Source: Phytophthora quininea | Taxonomy: Eukaryota > Oomycota > Peronosporomycetes > Peronosporales > Peronosporaceae | Direction: 5' to 3' | Length of the DNA: 64,000 nt | Assembly (NCBI GenBank): GCA_011947345.1 | Contig: JAAVTG010000570.1 | Location: 310,001-374,000, forward strand | Part shown: positions 22,366-32,960 of the stretch, piece by piece | Numbering within the stretch: the first letter of the stretch is position 1 | Layout of the letters: each line of letters starts with the position of its first letter | The notes under the pieces: model-generated | Told to the model about the DNA's origin: nothing | What the model saw: the letters and a program-made list of their open reading frames with translations, nothing else | Database searches by the model: none | Position numbers and translations under genes: made by a program

Positions 22366-23283
22366 ATGGCTGCAACCTCCGCACAAACCCCCGCCGCCGA
22401 CCTCGAGAGCGGCTACGTGGTGATGCCCACCACCCCCAAGACCGACGCCCCCGTCGCCTTCCAGCTGCCGTCGCCTGCCAAGCAGTCGGGCCTCGCCCGC
22501 TTCTCCACCCAGAGCGTGCACCTCCGAGAGTGTCTGGCCGAGTTCCTCGGCACCTTCGTCATGATCGTCTTCGGCATGGGCGTCAACAACCAAGTCGTGA
22601 ACTCCAAGGACGCCAACGGCACGTGGCTCAGCATCAACATGTGCTGGGGCATCGGCGTGCTCATCGGCGTCTACTGCTCCGAGGGCATCTCCGGCGCCAA
22701 CCTCAACACGGCCGTGACACTGGCCCACTGCGTGTACGGTCGTCTGCCGTGGTGGAAGGCGCCCGGTTACATGATCTCGCAGCTGCTCGGAGCCTTCTGC
22801 GGCGCCTTCGTCATCTACGTCATGCAGTACCAGAACCTGAACGTGGTGGACCCGGACCGCGAGACCACGCAGAGCAGCTTCTCGACGTACCCGAGCGACC
22901 AGATCTCCAACTACACGGCCTTCTACACCGAGTTCATCGGCACGGCCATGCTGGTGCTGAGCATCTACGCCATCACGGACAAGCGCAACCGTCCGGCGGG
23001 CCCCGTCGGCGCACCGTTCGCGTTTGCGTTGATGATCATGGCGCTGGGCATGGCGTTCGGCATGAACACTGGCTACGCTGTGAACCCTGCGCGTGACTTG
23101 GGTCCTCGGCTGTTCACGTTCTGCGCCGGGTGGGGCTCGAAGGTGTTCACGACGCGCAACTACTACTTCTGGATCCCGCTGGTGGCGGACTCTCTGGGCG
23201 GCGTTGCCGGCGCCGGTCTGTACCGCCTGTGCGTGGAGATCCACCACCCGCAGGAGCCGCTGCCGCTGCCGCTGCCTCAGTGA
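22366..23283 (+). CDS. MIP family aquaglyceroporin 8 (pair B, plus; intact)
   Basis: Intact 305-residue frame. Identical in architecture to 11809-12726 but with LLGAFCGAF in place of IGAFLGAF in the fourth membrane segment, matching its divergent partner at 20015. The CCCCC tract of TTPK is complete here, which keeps the frame open. In-frame upstream sequence to 22132 is 5' leader containing (ACAACAAAG)n just before the ATG. Confidence 0.93.
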   Translation: MAATSAQTPAADLESGYVVMPTTPKTDAPVAFQLPSPAKQSGLARFSTQSVHLRECLAEFLGTFVMIVFGMGVNNQVVNSKDANGTWLSINMCWGIGVLIGVYCSEGISGANLNTAVTLAHCVYGRLPWWKAPGYMISQLLGAFCGAFVIYVMQYQNLNVVDPDRETTQSSFSTYPSDQISNYTAFYTEFIGTAMLVLSIYAITDKRNRPAGPVGAPFAFALMIMALGMAFGMNTGYAVNPARDLGPRLFTFCAGWGSKVFTTRNYYFWIPLVADSLGGVAGAGLYRLCVEIHHPQEPLPLPLPQ

Positions 23284-23481
23284 GGTCGACGACACTGCGA
23301 GTGAGTCCCGATAGAGTGTACAATAGCGATCGGTGTCAATTCAATAGAGTAAATTATCCTATCCGCGACGTTGGTGCTTGGTTCTGTGGGTGTTGTAGAC
23401 GTGATTCCTTCAGAAAGCGAGGTCGAGTCCCTACGTTGTAGTTGTTCGCTCTGGTGGGTGGCTCTTTAACAACCTTGAGAC

Positions 23482-23547
23482 GGTGGTGTTGCAGGAGCTG
23501 AGCTCTATCGACTTCTAGTTGACATCCACTACGCGTCAAGCCGAATT
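23482..23547 (+). pseudogene. MIP C-terminal fossil (right arm)
   Basis: Mirror copy of 19751-19816: encodes AELYRLLVDIHYA followed by unrelated sequence. It lies between the 3' tail of MIP gene 8 and gene X copy 2. Confidence 0.7.
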
Positions 23548-23572
23548 CTCCAGTACTGGAAGGGCTGCTTAG

Positions 23573-24640
23573 TTGAAATCCCCTGCAGTGCATTTGCTAC
23601 TTCAACATGTCCATTTGGCTCGACACTGGGCCGAACAGCTAGTTCCGTACTTCCCTTCGATGACTCGCCAGTTGCCAGTTGCTTCGTCCAGCACAAGGCA
23701 CAAGATGAAGAAGCACCAGTTCCAGGCCATGACTTCGGCCTTCGCTTCCATGGCCGCAGCCGTTGCTGCAGTCGCGAGCACCCAAGACGTCGACCTCTCG
23801 CACGTCGGATGCGACCTGGTCATCTGCTCGGCATTGAAGCGCATGGTTTCGGCTCTGTCGGTCCAAGTGGTCGAGCCTGAAAACCACCCCGTTGGTATGA
23901 GTGCTCCAGTCTCGACCCCACCGCTCTGGCTCGCGCCGTCCAAGACGATTATGTCCCGGTCGGAGCGGATGCAACGCCTGCGCTTTCTAAATGGCGAGAT
24001 GCAGGCTTCCGACCCCAAAGTCGGTGACAAACGTTCGCAAAGCGCCGCTTTCGGGGCTTGGACTGGGTCGGAAACCTCAGTGAGCTCTACTCGGACAAAC
24101 GAGGAGGTCTGGAGCACCTGAAGTTGCCCCACTCTCCCATCTCAGAGCAGTCGGTTGACGTTCTGCACCACATCGTCGGGGTCATTCTGAAGACTGGAGC
24201 CAACAATTTGCTCGAGAGCAAGGAGCTGGTGGTGGCCGAGATGATCGACCTGACCGTCAGGTTCGCAGCGCCCGACGGTGTGGAAGCTGATGTCGACGTG
24301 GAGGTGAATAGCCCGGAACTGGGAACAAGTGTCCACGCGGACTGGCTGCTGTCGAGTGGTGGGTCAAGAAGATGGCCGTCGTTCATTGCAAGCGCGGAGA
24401 GGGCTGCTTCAGCAAAGGGGTCGCCCGGGGGTGCTGGGTACCGAGACCCTCCTGAGCGACCTTCTCGAACAGGACTCCACCTCCCAGCGAGTGCGTTTAC
24501 GGGGTCGCGACGAATCTCGTGGTGTGGCAGATCTTCCAGGTGAACCTCCACCAAGCGCGGTTCTGCGACGTTTTCATCGCGGTGAATCACCGCCGCCAGA
24601 GTATCAACACGACTTGACCAGCGCCGTCTCAAGGTGTTGA
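23573..24640 (+). pseudogene. Gene X copy 2 (unknown; possible Crinkler/PD-(D/E)xK-like), no insertion
   Basis: Mirror copy of 18820-19725 plus the 12874-13077 fragment, here uninterrupted. The frame from 23573 (likely start MKKHQFQAM at about 23705) breaks at GGGG (24053-24056), where copy 1 has GGGGG, and continues in the frame of MDWVGNLSELY to about 24543. Further on, three frames carry protein-like pieces in turn (KKMAVVHCKR; LGTETLLSDLLEQDS; then ATNFVVWQIFQVN, HQARFCDVFIAVNHRR), so additional shifts are present. Function unknown. The empty gypsy target lies near 24470. Confidence 0.5.
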
Positions 24641-24763
24641 GGAGCTACCCACCAGAGCGAACAGCCACAACGTAGGGACTCGACCTCGCTTTCTGAAGGA
24701 ATCACGTCTACAACACCCACAGAACCAAGCACCAACGTCGCGGATAGGATAATTTACTCTATT

Positions 24764-24772
24764 GAATTGACA
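24764..24772. repeat. Target site duplication of the MULE, left
   Basis: GAATTGACA, repeated at 29227-29235. The uninterrupted sequence (TTGAATTGACACCGATCG) is present at the same point in the 3' tails of other pair genes, for example near 9405 and 19955. Confidence 0.9.
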
Positions 24773-24877
24773 GGGAGTGGATTATAAAGTGGGAATTCAT
24801 GAATTATCAACTGGTAACTCAAACAAAACTAGTTAAATTGACCTTTGTTTGCGACTCGATTGATAACTTTTTCCCAG

Positions 24878-25215
24878 CCGAGTCGCCACGAGTTCCCAGC
24901 TGAGCATTAAAATTGGCCTCCCCGCGAGTTTTGCGCTGGTCACTTTTGCAGGGTCCGAGTTCCCCGTCGAGTCGCCACGAGTTCCCAGCTGAGCATTAAA
25001 ATCGGCCTCCCCGCGAGTTTTGCGCTGGTCACTTTTGCAGGGTCCGAGTTCCCCGTCGAGTCGCCACGAGTTCCCAGCTGAGCATTAAAATCGGCCTCCC
25101 CGCGAGTTTTGCGCTGGTCACTTTTGCAGGGTCCGAGTTCCCCGTCGAGTCGCCACGAGTTCCCAGCTGAGCATTAAAATCGGCCTCCCCGCGAGTTTTG
25201 CGCTGGTCACTTTTG
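24878..25215. repeat. 89-bp tandem repeat, about 3.8 copies
   Basis: AGTCGCCACGAGTTCCCAGC recurs at 24881, 24970, 25059 and 25148, exactly 89 bp apart. Copies are nearly identical (one A/G-type difference in the first: AAATTGG against AAATCGG). It is subterminal in the MULE and may bind transposase or simply be a slippage product. Confidence 0.93.
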
Positions 25216-25558
25216 TGTATTGATCCTGTTTCATTAAAACAAATTCCGTGGATGAAAACAAAGGTTGTTGTAATGCTCGATCAACGTGCATTAGCGATTA
25301 GGCTGGCTGATCAAAAAGCCAACACGTCAGTAAAAATAACAGCGAACACCAGTCGAGACCTCGTATTTGTCTCGCACCTTGGTATTGTCTGGGGTGGCGC
25401 GGCGCTGATGAGGTTAAACATCAGCTTTTCGGCAACTTGGGCGTTCTTGAAACGGGAGGAACGCTAGCTACGTCGTTGTCCTGGATCCTGCAATGCACAA
25501 GCAGTAAGTAGTTAATCAAAAGTAATGCACGAGCGAATTGAAAAACAACAACTTGTCG

Positions 25559-28100
25559 CTACGCACGCTTTGCGGCAGCACTTAGATCCGAAATAAGCTC
25601 GTCGATGAGCACGTCTTCGGTCTGGCCGTCATCAAACGCCAGAGTCCACAGTTGAGGATCAGATCCCTCCAAAGCGCTTTCGACGCGCCCTTTGTACCAG
25701 CTCCACTCGTCGGTACTTGAAGTGTCAGACGACCGAGTTGGAAAAAGGTGATACACTGGCATATGAAGCGCGTGTAGCGGATACGCTTGGAGCCGACGAC
25801 GTAATTTTTGATCCGGCCCAGCATACGTCGCATTTTCCTCCTCTGATGCCTGAACGCGATCTCGAACGAGACATCCCAGCTCCTTCGCGGGACGTCCAGG
25901 GCCGCGACGATCTTGCATTGTCGTCAACTCCTTCTTCAGATCGATGATTCCGTCGATTGCGGCGGCGGCAATGACATGAGCACACACCCAACCAGAACAG
26001 GCGTAGCCCTTGCATTCGCAGCAATATCTGCGGCGGAATGCCAGGATATCGTCACGAGTCACCATCGGCGTTCCACGCAGAGAGTCGATCGTCACGCTTG
26101 GATCAATTTGAACGCGATTTGCGAATGCTCGTGGTACTTAGCATACCTACAAGTGCAACGACAAGAAAATAAGCTACAAAGTGACGGCCAAAGCTCAGAA
26201 CAACGCAAGAGTTCAAACCTGTTGGCAAGTTTCCCAGTCACAGCAACCTTGGAATGACTCTGGCGAGATACGTAGAGTGTTTCACCACCTCTCGCAAGAT
26301 AGAATCTCGACGAGTTCTTCACAATTTCTTGGGCCTTGATCAGACACGCGCTCGGAAGAGGTGCTGGCGCGAACAGTGCAATTGTGGGAGGTATCAAGTG
26401 CTGGCAGCAATACTCCATAACGTTGCCCATAGTTACCTCCAAAAATGAGCTGTAGCACTGCGCAGACTTATACCCATGTAAGCTTTGATGCTTTTATTGA
26501 AGGACTCCACGCCTTGCTGCTGAGGAAGTACCCCGGCTTGCTTCGTAGCTCCGACATACCACGAGTTGAACGGGGTCTTCAAATACGTAGACGAGAAGTA
26601 ATCAGCATAACGCTCCTCTCCAGCGTCTCTCCATTGCTTTAGAATGCGCTTGGACAACGCGTTGAAGTGCCCCCATGAGGCACACTCATGCAGCTGCTGT
26701 AAGTCTCTCTTCACAACAGTTTGCAAGAAGCTTGAATCGGTCACGTAAGTGCTCTTACTACTGGAAAGCGCGTTGCGACAAACGTGGGGCCAGCATGTAC
26801 CAAGTGTGATGCTTGGCCACGCACGAGTGTACGCGTTTGTGATGTAGTCTGCGTGGTCACACAGTCCACAAGCAGGCTCCAACTCAAAACTCAAAAACAC
26901 GCGTGCAATACGCTTCGCCGCCTCAAAAATAGCAAAGTATGCTGGCTCACACTCGGTACGAACGAATCCAAACAGACAAGGAAAAAAGCGCTGATGGAAG
27001 GTGCGTTGCTCTGCGTCGTATATCACGCCCGTCACACCAAAGTTTATCAAAGTCCATCCGCCTTGGTGAAGGCGATAGGTACCGTCACACGAGATTGAAA
27101 TAGGATCACCTGCGTTTTGGGCAATCGCAAGGTTCTGAATAAGACCTCGGCATCCAAGAACCAAGCCAAAGGTTGCTTCGCCAGTTCGAGAATCAGCATT
27201 ACCTTCAAACATATCGAGTACCAGCAAATGTTCCTCATCGGCAGCTTCAAAATCACCGCGTGAGGTGCAGATGTGGGTAGTTGCCCACGCGGACAGCTCA
27301 GCATAAGTGAAAATCTCCCGCCAGGTTCCGCGTTGACGACGTTGCTGTTGTCTCCAGCTAGCTTTGCGGTTTCGGACTTGCTGGATAGTTGGCAGCAGAG
27401 CTTCTAGAGGAGTACCGCGATATTCATCTCGCACACGGTCAAGGGCTCGTTGGGGTCTTTCTCCACTTGCGAACATGTCATCTAGAGCTCTCAGAAAACG
27501 CCGATCAATACCACGAGAAGGGCGGCCGGCCTCGTCCAGTGCGTGCTCGCCACTACTTTGACACACAAACCGGCGTCCTAACGGCGCAATCCGCAAGTGA
27601 GCTGTGCAGTCCACGTGGGACCTGCAGATGTACGTTCTGGTGTTTCCAGCATCACTTAGATGGTTTCCGATCGCGGCGTAGTTAAACTCCAAGTTTCTTC
27701 GAAAACGGTTTGCCGCGGCAAAAGTATCGAAACTGTCCAAGTCCGTCCATCTTCGATTTTGTATACCTCGTCGCGTGCGGCCGCCACGGACAGGGTTTAG
27801 CGGTGGGACGACCTCCACGTGTGGATCCGCAGCAGCCATCTGATTCGCGTCAATCAGCCCGGGAAGGTCGGCGGCGGCCACGTCAAATACAACTTGTTGC
27901 TGTGCCAACTCAACGTGCGCCGCCTCAGTGTCCATGTGTAAATCGCTATCTTGATCCATCGCTGCCGCCACCTCCACTTGTGCCGCTTCTGTATCCACTT
28001 GAATATCCGCGCCCTGAGACTCCACTACCACCACAGCAGCCTGTGAGGCTTCGAGATGGACTTCTCTTGCCGCTTGAGAAACACGTGTATTCATCGTCAC
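25559..28100 (-). CDS. MULE transposase with SWIM zinc finger and Tudor-like C-terminus
   Basis: The main frame (28100-26433, 555 residues) has a FAR1/WRKY-like DNA-binding region (RTYICRSHVDCTAHLRI). The MULE DDE domain follows: SCDGTYRL (first D), CDHADYITNAYTRAWP with TCWPHVCRN (second acidic site and C/H motif) and QGVESFNKSIK (E). The last part (26095-25559) has a SWIM-type finger (CCECKGYACSGWVCAH), a basic GPGRPAK stretch and a C-terminal region, WYKGRVESAL...WTLAFDDGQTE, that looks Tudor-like. The parts are in different frames. The segment 26442-26092 bridges them, and a small intron or frame breaks around 26120-26260 are needed. Start MTMNTRVSQ at 28100. Confidence 0.8.
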
Positions 28101-28690
28101 CTGCCTCAGACTCGTAACTCACAAAACGTACCGACGTCTTAGTTAGCGAGCGCCTATCCCAAAACAGTTACTGGTGCATCCTTACCTAAGGACCGCGACG
28201 ATGTACACTCGTCCTCCTTGTCTCCTGCTTGTCTCCACCCACTGACCTGACGCTCTTTCCACTTCTGCTTTACTTGGTGTCTTTGAGAATGATCCCGAGA
28301 CAGGCAATGCGGAACAGAGTGATGGTCCTTCAACGTCTACGATGATTGGCCAAAATTAAACCATACAAAATCCTTCACACAAAGGCAACGGTAACCTCTT
28401 GATGAAGCTTGATATTCAGGCTCTTGCGAAAGCTTAACATTTAGGCAGTCCTTAGCCAAAACTACCGATACCTTGCTACTTTATCGGCGAGAACTAGTTG
28501 CACATTGGCGAACGACTTTACACAAGTGACAGGTCGCAATTTCAAAGTAGCAGCATGACTGCATTCTGCTGTTTGCTACTTGGCGCCGTCTTGCCTCCTA
28601 CCATCTAACTCCCTCATGAAAAGGGTAGCACCTCACCCCACTCGATTACCTACAGTCTGAATTGTGCATACGCTCTCATAGCACCCAATC
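28101..28690. other. Upstream region of the MULE transposase
   Basis: About 590 bp inside the element without a gene; presumably the transposase promoter. Confidence 0.4.
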
Positions 28691-28692
28691 CT

Positions 28693-28848
28693 GGGTTTAA
28701 GCCCGCGTGCTTCGCGCACGGACCTTAAACCACAGGCAGAGTTCGAGTGCTGGGTTTAAGGCCGCGTGCTGCGCACACGGAACTTAAACCACAGCATAGG
28801 TAAGGTCCTACGTTTACGGCCGCGTGCTTCGCACACGGACCTTAAACC
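28693..28848. repeat. Three tandem hairpin repeats in the MULE
   Basis: Three copies, about 59 bp apart (28693-28732, 28752-28790, 28811-28848), of an imperfect palindrome with stem GGTTTAAG / CTTAAACC and inner stem CCGCGTGC / GCACACGG. Each can fold on itself. No coding content. Confidence 0.8.
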
Positions 28849-28933
28849 CAGGCAGCGTTCTAGTTCAGTGTTTGTTGCTCAAACGCAATGAACCTACACC
28901 CTCAACCCTTAACCCCAATTACAGAAGGTTTTA

Positions 28934-29020
28934 GACCCGCCTGCGGCGGGCGATGGTGGGGTGTGGCTGCGCTCGCTGCCGCTTCGCTTCGCTCCGTGCA
29001 GACCCGCCTGCGGCGGGCGT
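28934..29020. repeat. Duplicated short GC palindrome in the MULE
   Basis: AGACCCGCCTGCGGCGGGCG occurs twice, about 67 bp apart; each copy is a small palindrome (CCCGCC/GGCGGG). Confidence 0.75.
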
Positions 29021-29285
29021 TGGTGCTGTCGGTGTTGATGTTGAAGTTGCATGCTCGCTTAAGTGCGAGCTTACTGTAGCTACCTGTTTAAGTGCGAGCA
29101 GATGCTCCGAATAAGTACGAAATAGCGCTTCACTTGATTGGTCAAAAAGTAACTCCTCGAAAAAGTACCCAGCCCAACACATTTTTTTTGTGACCAGTCC
29201 AAGTTCCCAGTAAATAATAAATAGCCGAATTGACACCAATCGCTATTGTACACTCTATCGGGACTCACTCGCAGTGCCGTCGACC

Positions 29286-30197
29286 TCACTGAGGCAGCGG
29301 CAGCGGCTCCTGCGGGTGGTGGATCTCCACGCACAGGCGGTACAGACCGGCGCCGGCAACGCCGCCCAGAGAGTCCGCCACCAGCGGGATCCAGAAGTAG
29401 TAGTTGCGCGTCGTGAACACCTTCGAGCCCCACCCGGCGCAGAACGTGAACAGCCGAGGACCCAAGTCACGCGCAGGGTTCACAGCGTAGCCAGTGTTCA
29501 TGCCGAACGCCATGCCCAGCGCCATGATCATCAACGCAAACGCGAACGGTGCGCCGACGGGGCCCGCCGGACGGTTGCGCTTGTCCGTGATGGCGTAGAT
29601 GCTCAGCACCAGCATGGCCGTGCCGATGAACTCGGTGTAGAAGGCCGTGTAGTTGGAGATCTGGTCGCTCGGGTACGTCGAGAAGCTGCTCTGCGTGGTC
29701 TCGCGGTCCGGGTCCACCACGTTCAGGTTCTGGTACTGCATGACGTAGATGACGAAGGCGCCGCAGAAGGCTCCGAGCAGCTGCGAGATCATGTAACCGG
29801 GCGCCTTCCACCACGGCAGACGACCGTACACGCAGTGGGCCAGTGTCACGGCCGTGTTGAGGTTGGCGCCGGAGATGCCCTCGGAGCAGTAGACGCCGAT
29901 GAGCACGCCGATGCCCCAGCACATGTTGATGCTGAGCCACGTGCCGTTGGCGTCCTTGGAGTTCACGACTTGGTTGTTGACGCCCATGCCGAAGACGATC
30001 ATGACGAAGGTGCCGAGGAACTCGGCCAGACACTCTCGGAGGTGCACGCTCTGGGTGGAGAAGCGGGCGAGGCCCGACTGCTTGGCAGGCGACGGCAGCT
30101 GGAAGGCGACGGGGGCGTCGGTCTTGGGGGTGGTGGGCATCACCACGTAGCCGCTCTCGAGGTCGGCGGCGGGGGTTTGTGCGGAGGTTGCAGCCAT
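29286..30197 (-). CDS. MIP family aquaglyceroporin 9 (pair C, minus; intact)
   Basis: Intact 303-residue frame from the ATG at 30197 (MAATSAQTPAADLESGY). Full N-terminal tail with VVMPTTPK, GANLNTAV and GYAVNPARDLGPR boxes, end EPLPLPQ (one PL repeat shorter than 8 and 10). Its 3' tail was hit by the MULE 51 bp beyond the stop. Mirror partner of MIP gene 6 in the giant palindrome. Confidence 0.93.
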   Translation of the reverse strand: MAATSAQTPAADLESGYVVMPTTPKTDAPVAFQLPSPAKQSGLARFSTQSVHLRECLAEFLGTFVMIVFGMGVNNQVVNSKDANGTWLSINMCWGIGVLIGVYCSEGISGANLNTAVTLAHCVYGRLPWWKAPGYMISQLLGAFCGAFVIYVMQYQNLNVVDPDRETTQSSFSTYPSDQISNYTAFYTEFIGTAMLVLSIYAITDKRNRPAGPVGAPFAFALMIMALGMAFGMNTGYAVNPARDLGPRLFTFCAGWGSKVFTTRNYYFWIPLVADSLGGVAGAGLYRLCVEIHHPQEPLPLPQ

Positions 30198-30372
30198 TGT
30201 CTTTGTTGTCTTTGTTGTCTTTGTTGTTTTTGGTCTGTGGTTGTAGGCTTGACTTGACTTGTGTTGTGGGTGTGACTGGAAGATTACAGCGGTGGATGCA
30301 GCGGGTAGCCGACCAGTACAGTTGTAGTGGTAGTGATTGTAGTTGTAGTCGTTGCTTGGCCAGTAGCTGGTG

Positions 30373-30387
30373 AAATGCAGAATGAGC
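30373..30387 (-). promoter_or_regulatory. Inr/FPR core promoter of MIP gene 9
   Basis: Reverse strand GCTCATTCTGCATTT. Confidence 0.68.
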
Positions 30388-31437
30388 TCGAGAGCGTCTC
30401 GCATCCGATTAATTGTTTCCTGTCTGTCTGCGACTGTCTGCGAGCTGGATCCTGAGTTTTTCTGGTGATTGGCTGGCGGGTGCACTTAATTTCGGATACT
30501 CGTTTTTATTTGGACAAAGGATGGTGGGGATGGGCCGCGGCACGCTATCCAAGCAGAAATTGCGGCGCGTTTCTCTGACTCGGCGTGATACTCGTCCAGC
30601 AATCCGAGGCGAGCGAGCTCTCTGGAAGCAGAGGCGCGGACTCGGTCTAGCTGCATAACGCGAGCAACATGGGCCGCGACCGCATCTGCAGGACATGCTA
30701 CGATGGCCAAAGCGTTACGTGGCTTGACAGCATCTGGATCGCCATTTGAACCGCTCGATTGACTCGCGTGGCGCCCGTTTCGCCCGTTCCTGGCGTGTAG
30801 TTTGTGTTGGCTCGACTGGTGACAGGCACGTGCTGGCACAGTTCACCTGGCCAACTTCGAGACGCAGCCTACAGCTTCCGCCTCAGCGAATCTCGCTCTG
30901 TCGTCTGCGCGAGGGCATTCGGAGCACTTCCGGCGGTGCTGTTGTCCTGCTCGACAGCCATCCCGGCGGTCGTGCTCAATTGCCAGTCTCGAATGATGCA
31001 GAGACCGCAAGTCGGCAAATGCGGGGCCTCTTGGTTTGACTGAACGTTCGCTTCAAGCTGTGCTCATTGTTGACAAGCGCACAGCTCAGCACGAGTCGCT
31101 GGAGCTGTCGCTGGTGTCGGTGTGTGGTGCCGACGCTGCTCCAAACGTCCCCAAGTGCGAGCTGTAGCGCAGGGAAACCCATGGACTACAGCTTCAATTA
31201 GTTGATGGCGAGACAGACCTCGACTGTCACATGACCAGCTTGAGATGCTGACGCACCACGTGACGCGCCAAATGGCCGCCTAGAAACGCGCAGCGTACCC
31301 CGAAAACGTAACCTTCAGCTCAATCGACGGATCCGCTCGAATTTAAGACGCCTATCCAGCCAATCACAGCAACTGTCGCAACGGCCGGCCGCTTTGAATG
31401 CACACGATCAACCAGCAATTAATCCGCAGGCACTCGA
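30388..31437. promoter_or_regulatory. Bidirectional spacer of MIP pair C
   Basis: Third copy of the 1.05-kb spacer, same orientation as pair B. It lacks about 6 bp (TGGCTG) of a short repeat near 30465 compared with pair B. No gene called. Confidence 0.5.
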
Positions 31438-31452
31438 CCTCATTCTGCATTT
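31438..31452 (+). promoter_or_regulatory. Inr/FPR core promoter of MIP gene 10 (first base changed)
   Basis: CCTCATTCTGCATTT; the sister sites have G at the first position. Confidence 0.6.
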
Positions 31453-31633
31453 CACCAGCTACTGATCAAGCAACGACTACAACCACAACTACAATCACTG
31501 CCACTACAACTGTACTGGTCGGCTACCCGCTGCATCCACCGCTGTAGTCTTCCAGTCACACCCACAACACAAGTCAAGTCAAGCCTACAACCACAGACCA
31601 AAAACAACAAAGACAACAAAGACAACAAAGACA

Positions 31634-32550
31634 ATGGCTGCAACCTCCGCACAAACCCCGCCGCCGACCTCGAGAGCGGCTACGTGGTGATGCCCACCAC
31701 CCCCAAGACCGACGCCCCCGTCGCCTTCCAGCTGCCGTCGCCTGCCAAGCAGTCGGGCCTCGCCCGCTTCTCCACCCAGAGCGTGCACCTCCGAGAGTGT
31801 CTGGCCGAGTTCCTCGGCACCTTCGTCATGATCGTCTTCGGCATGGGCGTCAACAACCAAGTCGTGAACTCCAAGGACGCCAACGGCACGTGGCTCAGCA
31901 TCAACATGTGCTGGGGCATCGGCGTGCTCATCGGCGTCTACTGCTCCGAGGGCATCTCTGGCGCCAACCTCAACACGGCCGTGACACTGGCCCACTGCGT
32001 GTACGGTCGTCTGCCGTGGTGGAAGGCGCCCGGTTACATGATCTCGCAGCTGCTCGGAGCCTTCTGCGGCGCCTTCGTCATCTACGTCATGCAGTACCAG
32101 AACCTGAACGTGGTGGACCCGGACCGCGAGACCACGCAGAGCAGCTTCTCGACGTACCCGAGCGACCAGATCTCCAACTACACGGCCTTCTACACCGAGT
32201 TCATCGGCACGGCCATGCTGGTGCTGAGCATCTACGCCATCACGGACAAGCGCAACCGTCCGGCGGGCCCCGTCGGCGCACCGTTCGCGTTTGCGTTGAT
32301 GATCATGGCGCTGGGCATGGCGTTCGGCATGAACACTGGCTACGCTGTGAACCCTGCGCGTGACTTGGGTCCTCGGCTGTTCACGTTCTGCGCCGGGTGG
32401 GGCTCCAAGGTGTTCACGACGCGCAACTACTACTTCTGGATCCCGCTGGTGGCGGACTCTCTGGGCGGCGTTGCCGGCGCCGGTCTGTACCGCCTGTGCG
32501 TGGAGATCCACCACCCGCAGGAGCCGCTGCCGCTGCCGCTGCCTCAGTGA
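31634..32550 (+). CDS. MIP family aquaglyceroporin 10 (pair C, plus; frameshift in C-tract)
   Basis: The ATG at 31634 opens MAATSAQT, then CCCC at 31656-31659 (five C in sister copies) shifts the frame. The rest from about 31684 (MPTTPKTDAPV on) is intact to EPLPLPLPQ. The broken tract differs from the one broken in gene 7, so the two losses are independent. LLGAFCGAF type. Confidence 0.88.
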
Positions 32551-32960
32551 GGTCGACGACACTGCGAGTGAGTCCCGATAGAGTGTACAATAGCGATCGG
32601 TGTCAATTCAATAGAGTAAATTATCCTATCCGCGACGTTGGTGCTTGGTTCTGTGGGTGTTGTAGACGTGATTCCTTCAGAAAGCGAGGTCGAGTCCCTA
32701 CGTTGTGGCTGTTCGCTCTGGTGGGTGGCTCCTCAACAGCCTTGAGACGATGCTGGTCAAGTCGTGTTGATACTCTGGCGGCGGTGATTCACCGCGATGA
32801 AGACGTCGCAGAACCGCGCTTGGTGGAGGTTCACCTGGAAGATCTGCCACAGGACGCAGTCAGCCCGAGTCAAATGGAAACCCTCACCATTTAAAGCAAC
32901 TAAAGACGTTGTTGGTCGACTACAAAGAGATTTCTACAGTGCAGCACGGCCGAATTCATT

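Larger units (their letters stand above)
24773..29226 (-). mobile_element. Mutator-like DNA transposon (MULE), 4.45 kb
   Basis: Flanked by a 9-bp duplication typical of MULEs. The ends are only weakly inverted: GG...TTAT...TGGGAA at 24773 on and the same spaced pattern on the reverse strand from 29226. It carries one minus-strand transposase gene (25559-28100), an 89-bp tandem array near the left end and three hairpin repeats near the right end. Inserted in the 3' tail of MIP gene 9. Confidence 0.88.
22176..32662. repeat. Right arm of giant palindrome
   Basis: Reverse complement of 9354-21121 apart from the MULE (24773-29226) here and the gypsy element there. Contains MIP gene 8, a MIP fossil, gene X copy 2 and MIP pair C. 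Confidence 0.85.

Noticed and set aside
24878..25215. CRISPR array
   Set aside because: The 89-bp units are direct tandem copies without variable spacers, in a eukaryotic transposon.
25198..25467. 89-codon frame beside the tandem array
   Set aside because: Starts inside the repeat, has no recognisable domain and no second copy.
26147..26218. A 72-nt intron in the MULE transposase
   Set aside because: Boundaries look plausible, but removing it leaves the frame running into a stop before the SWIM part. I could not define a splice that joins the parts.
28693..28848. tRNA or structured RNA gene in the hairpin repeats
   Set aside because: The stems do not form a cloverleaf, and they lie within a transposon.
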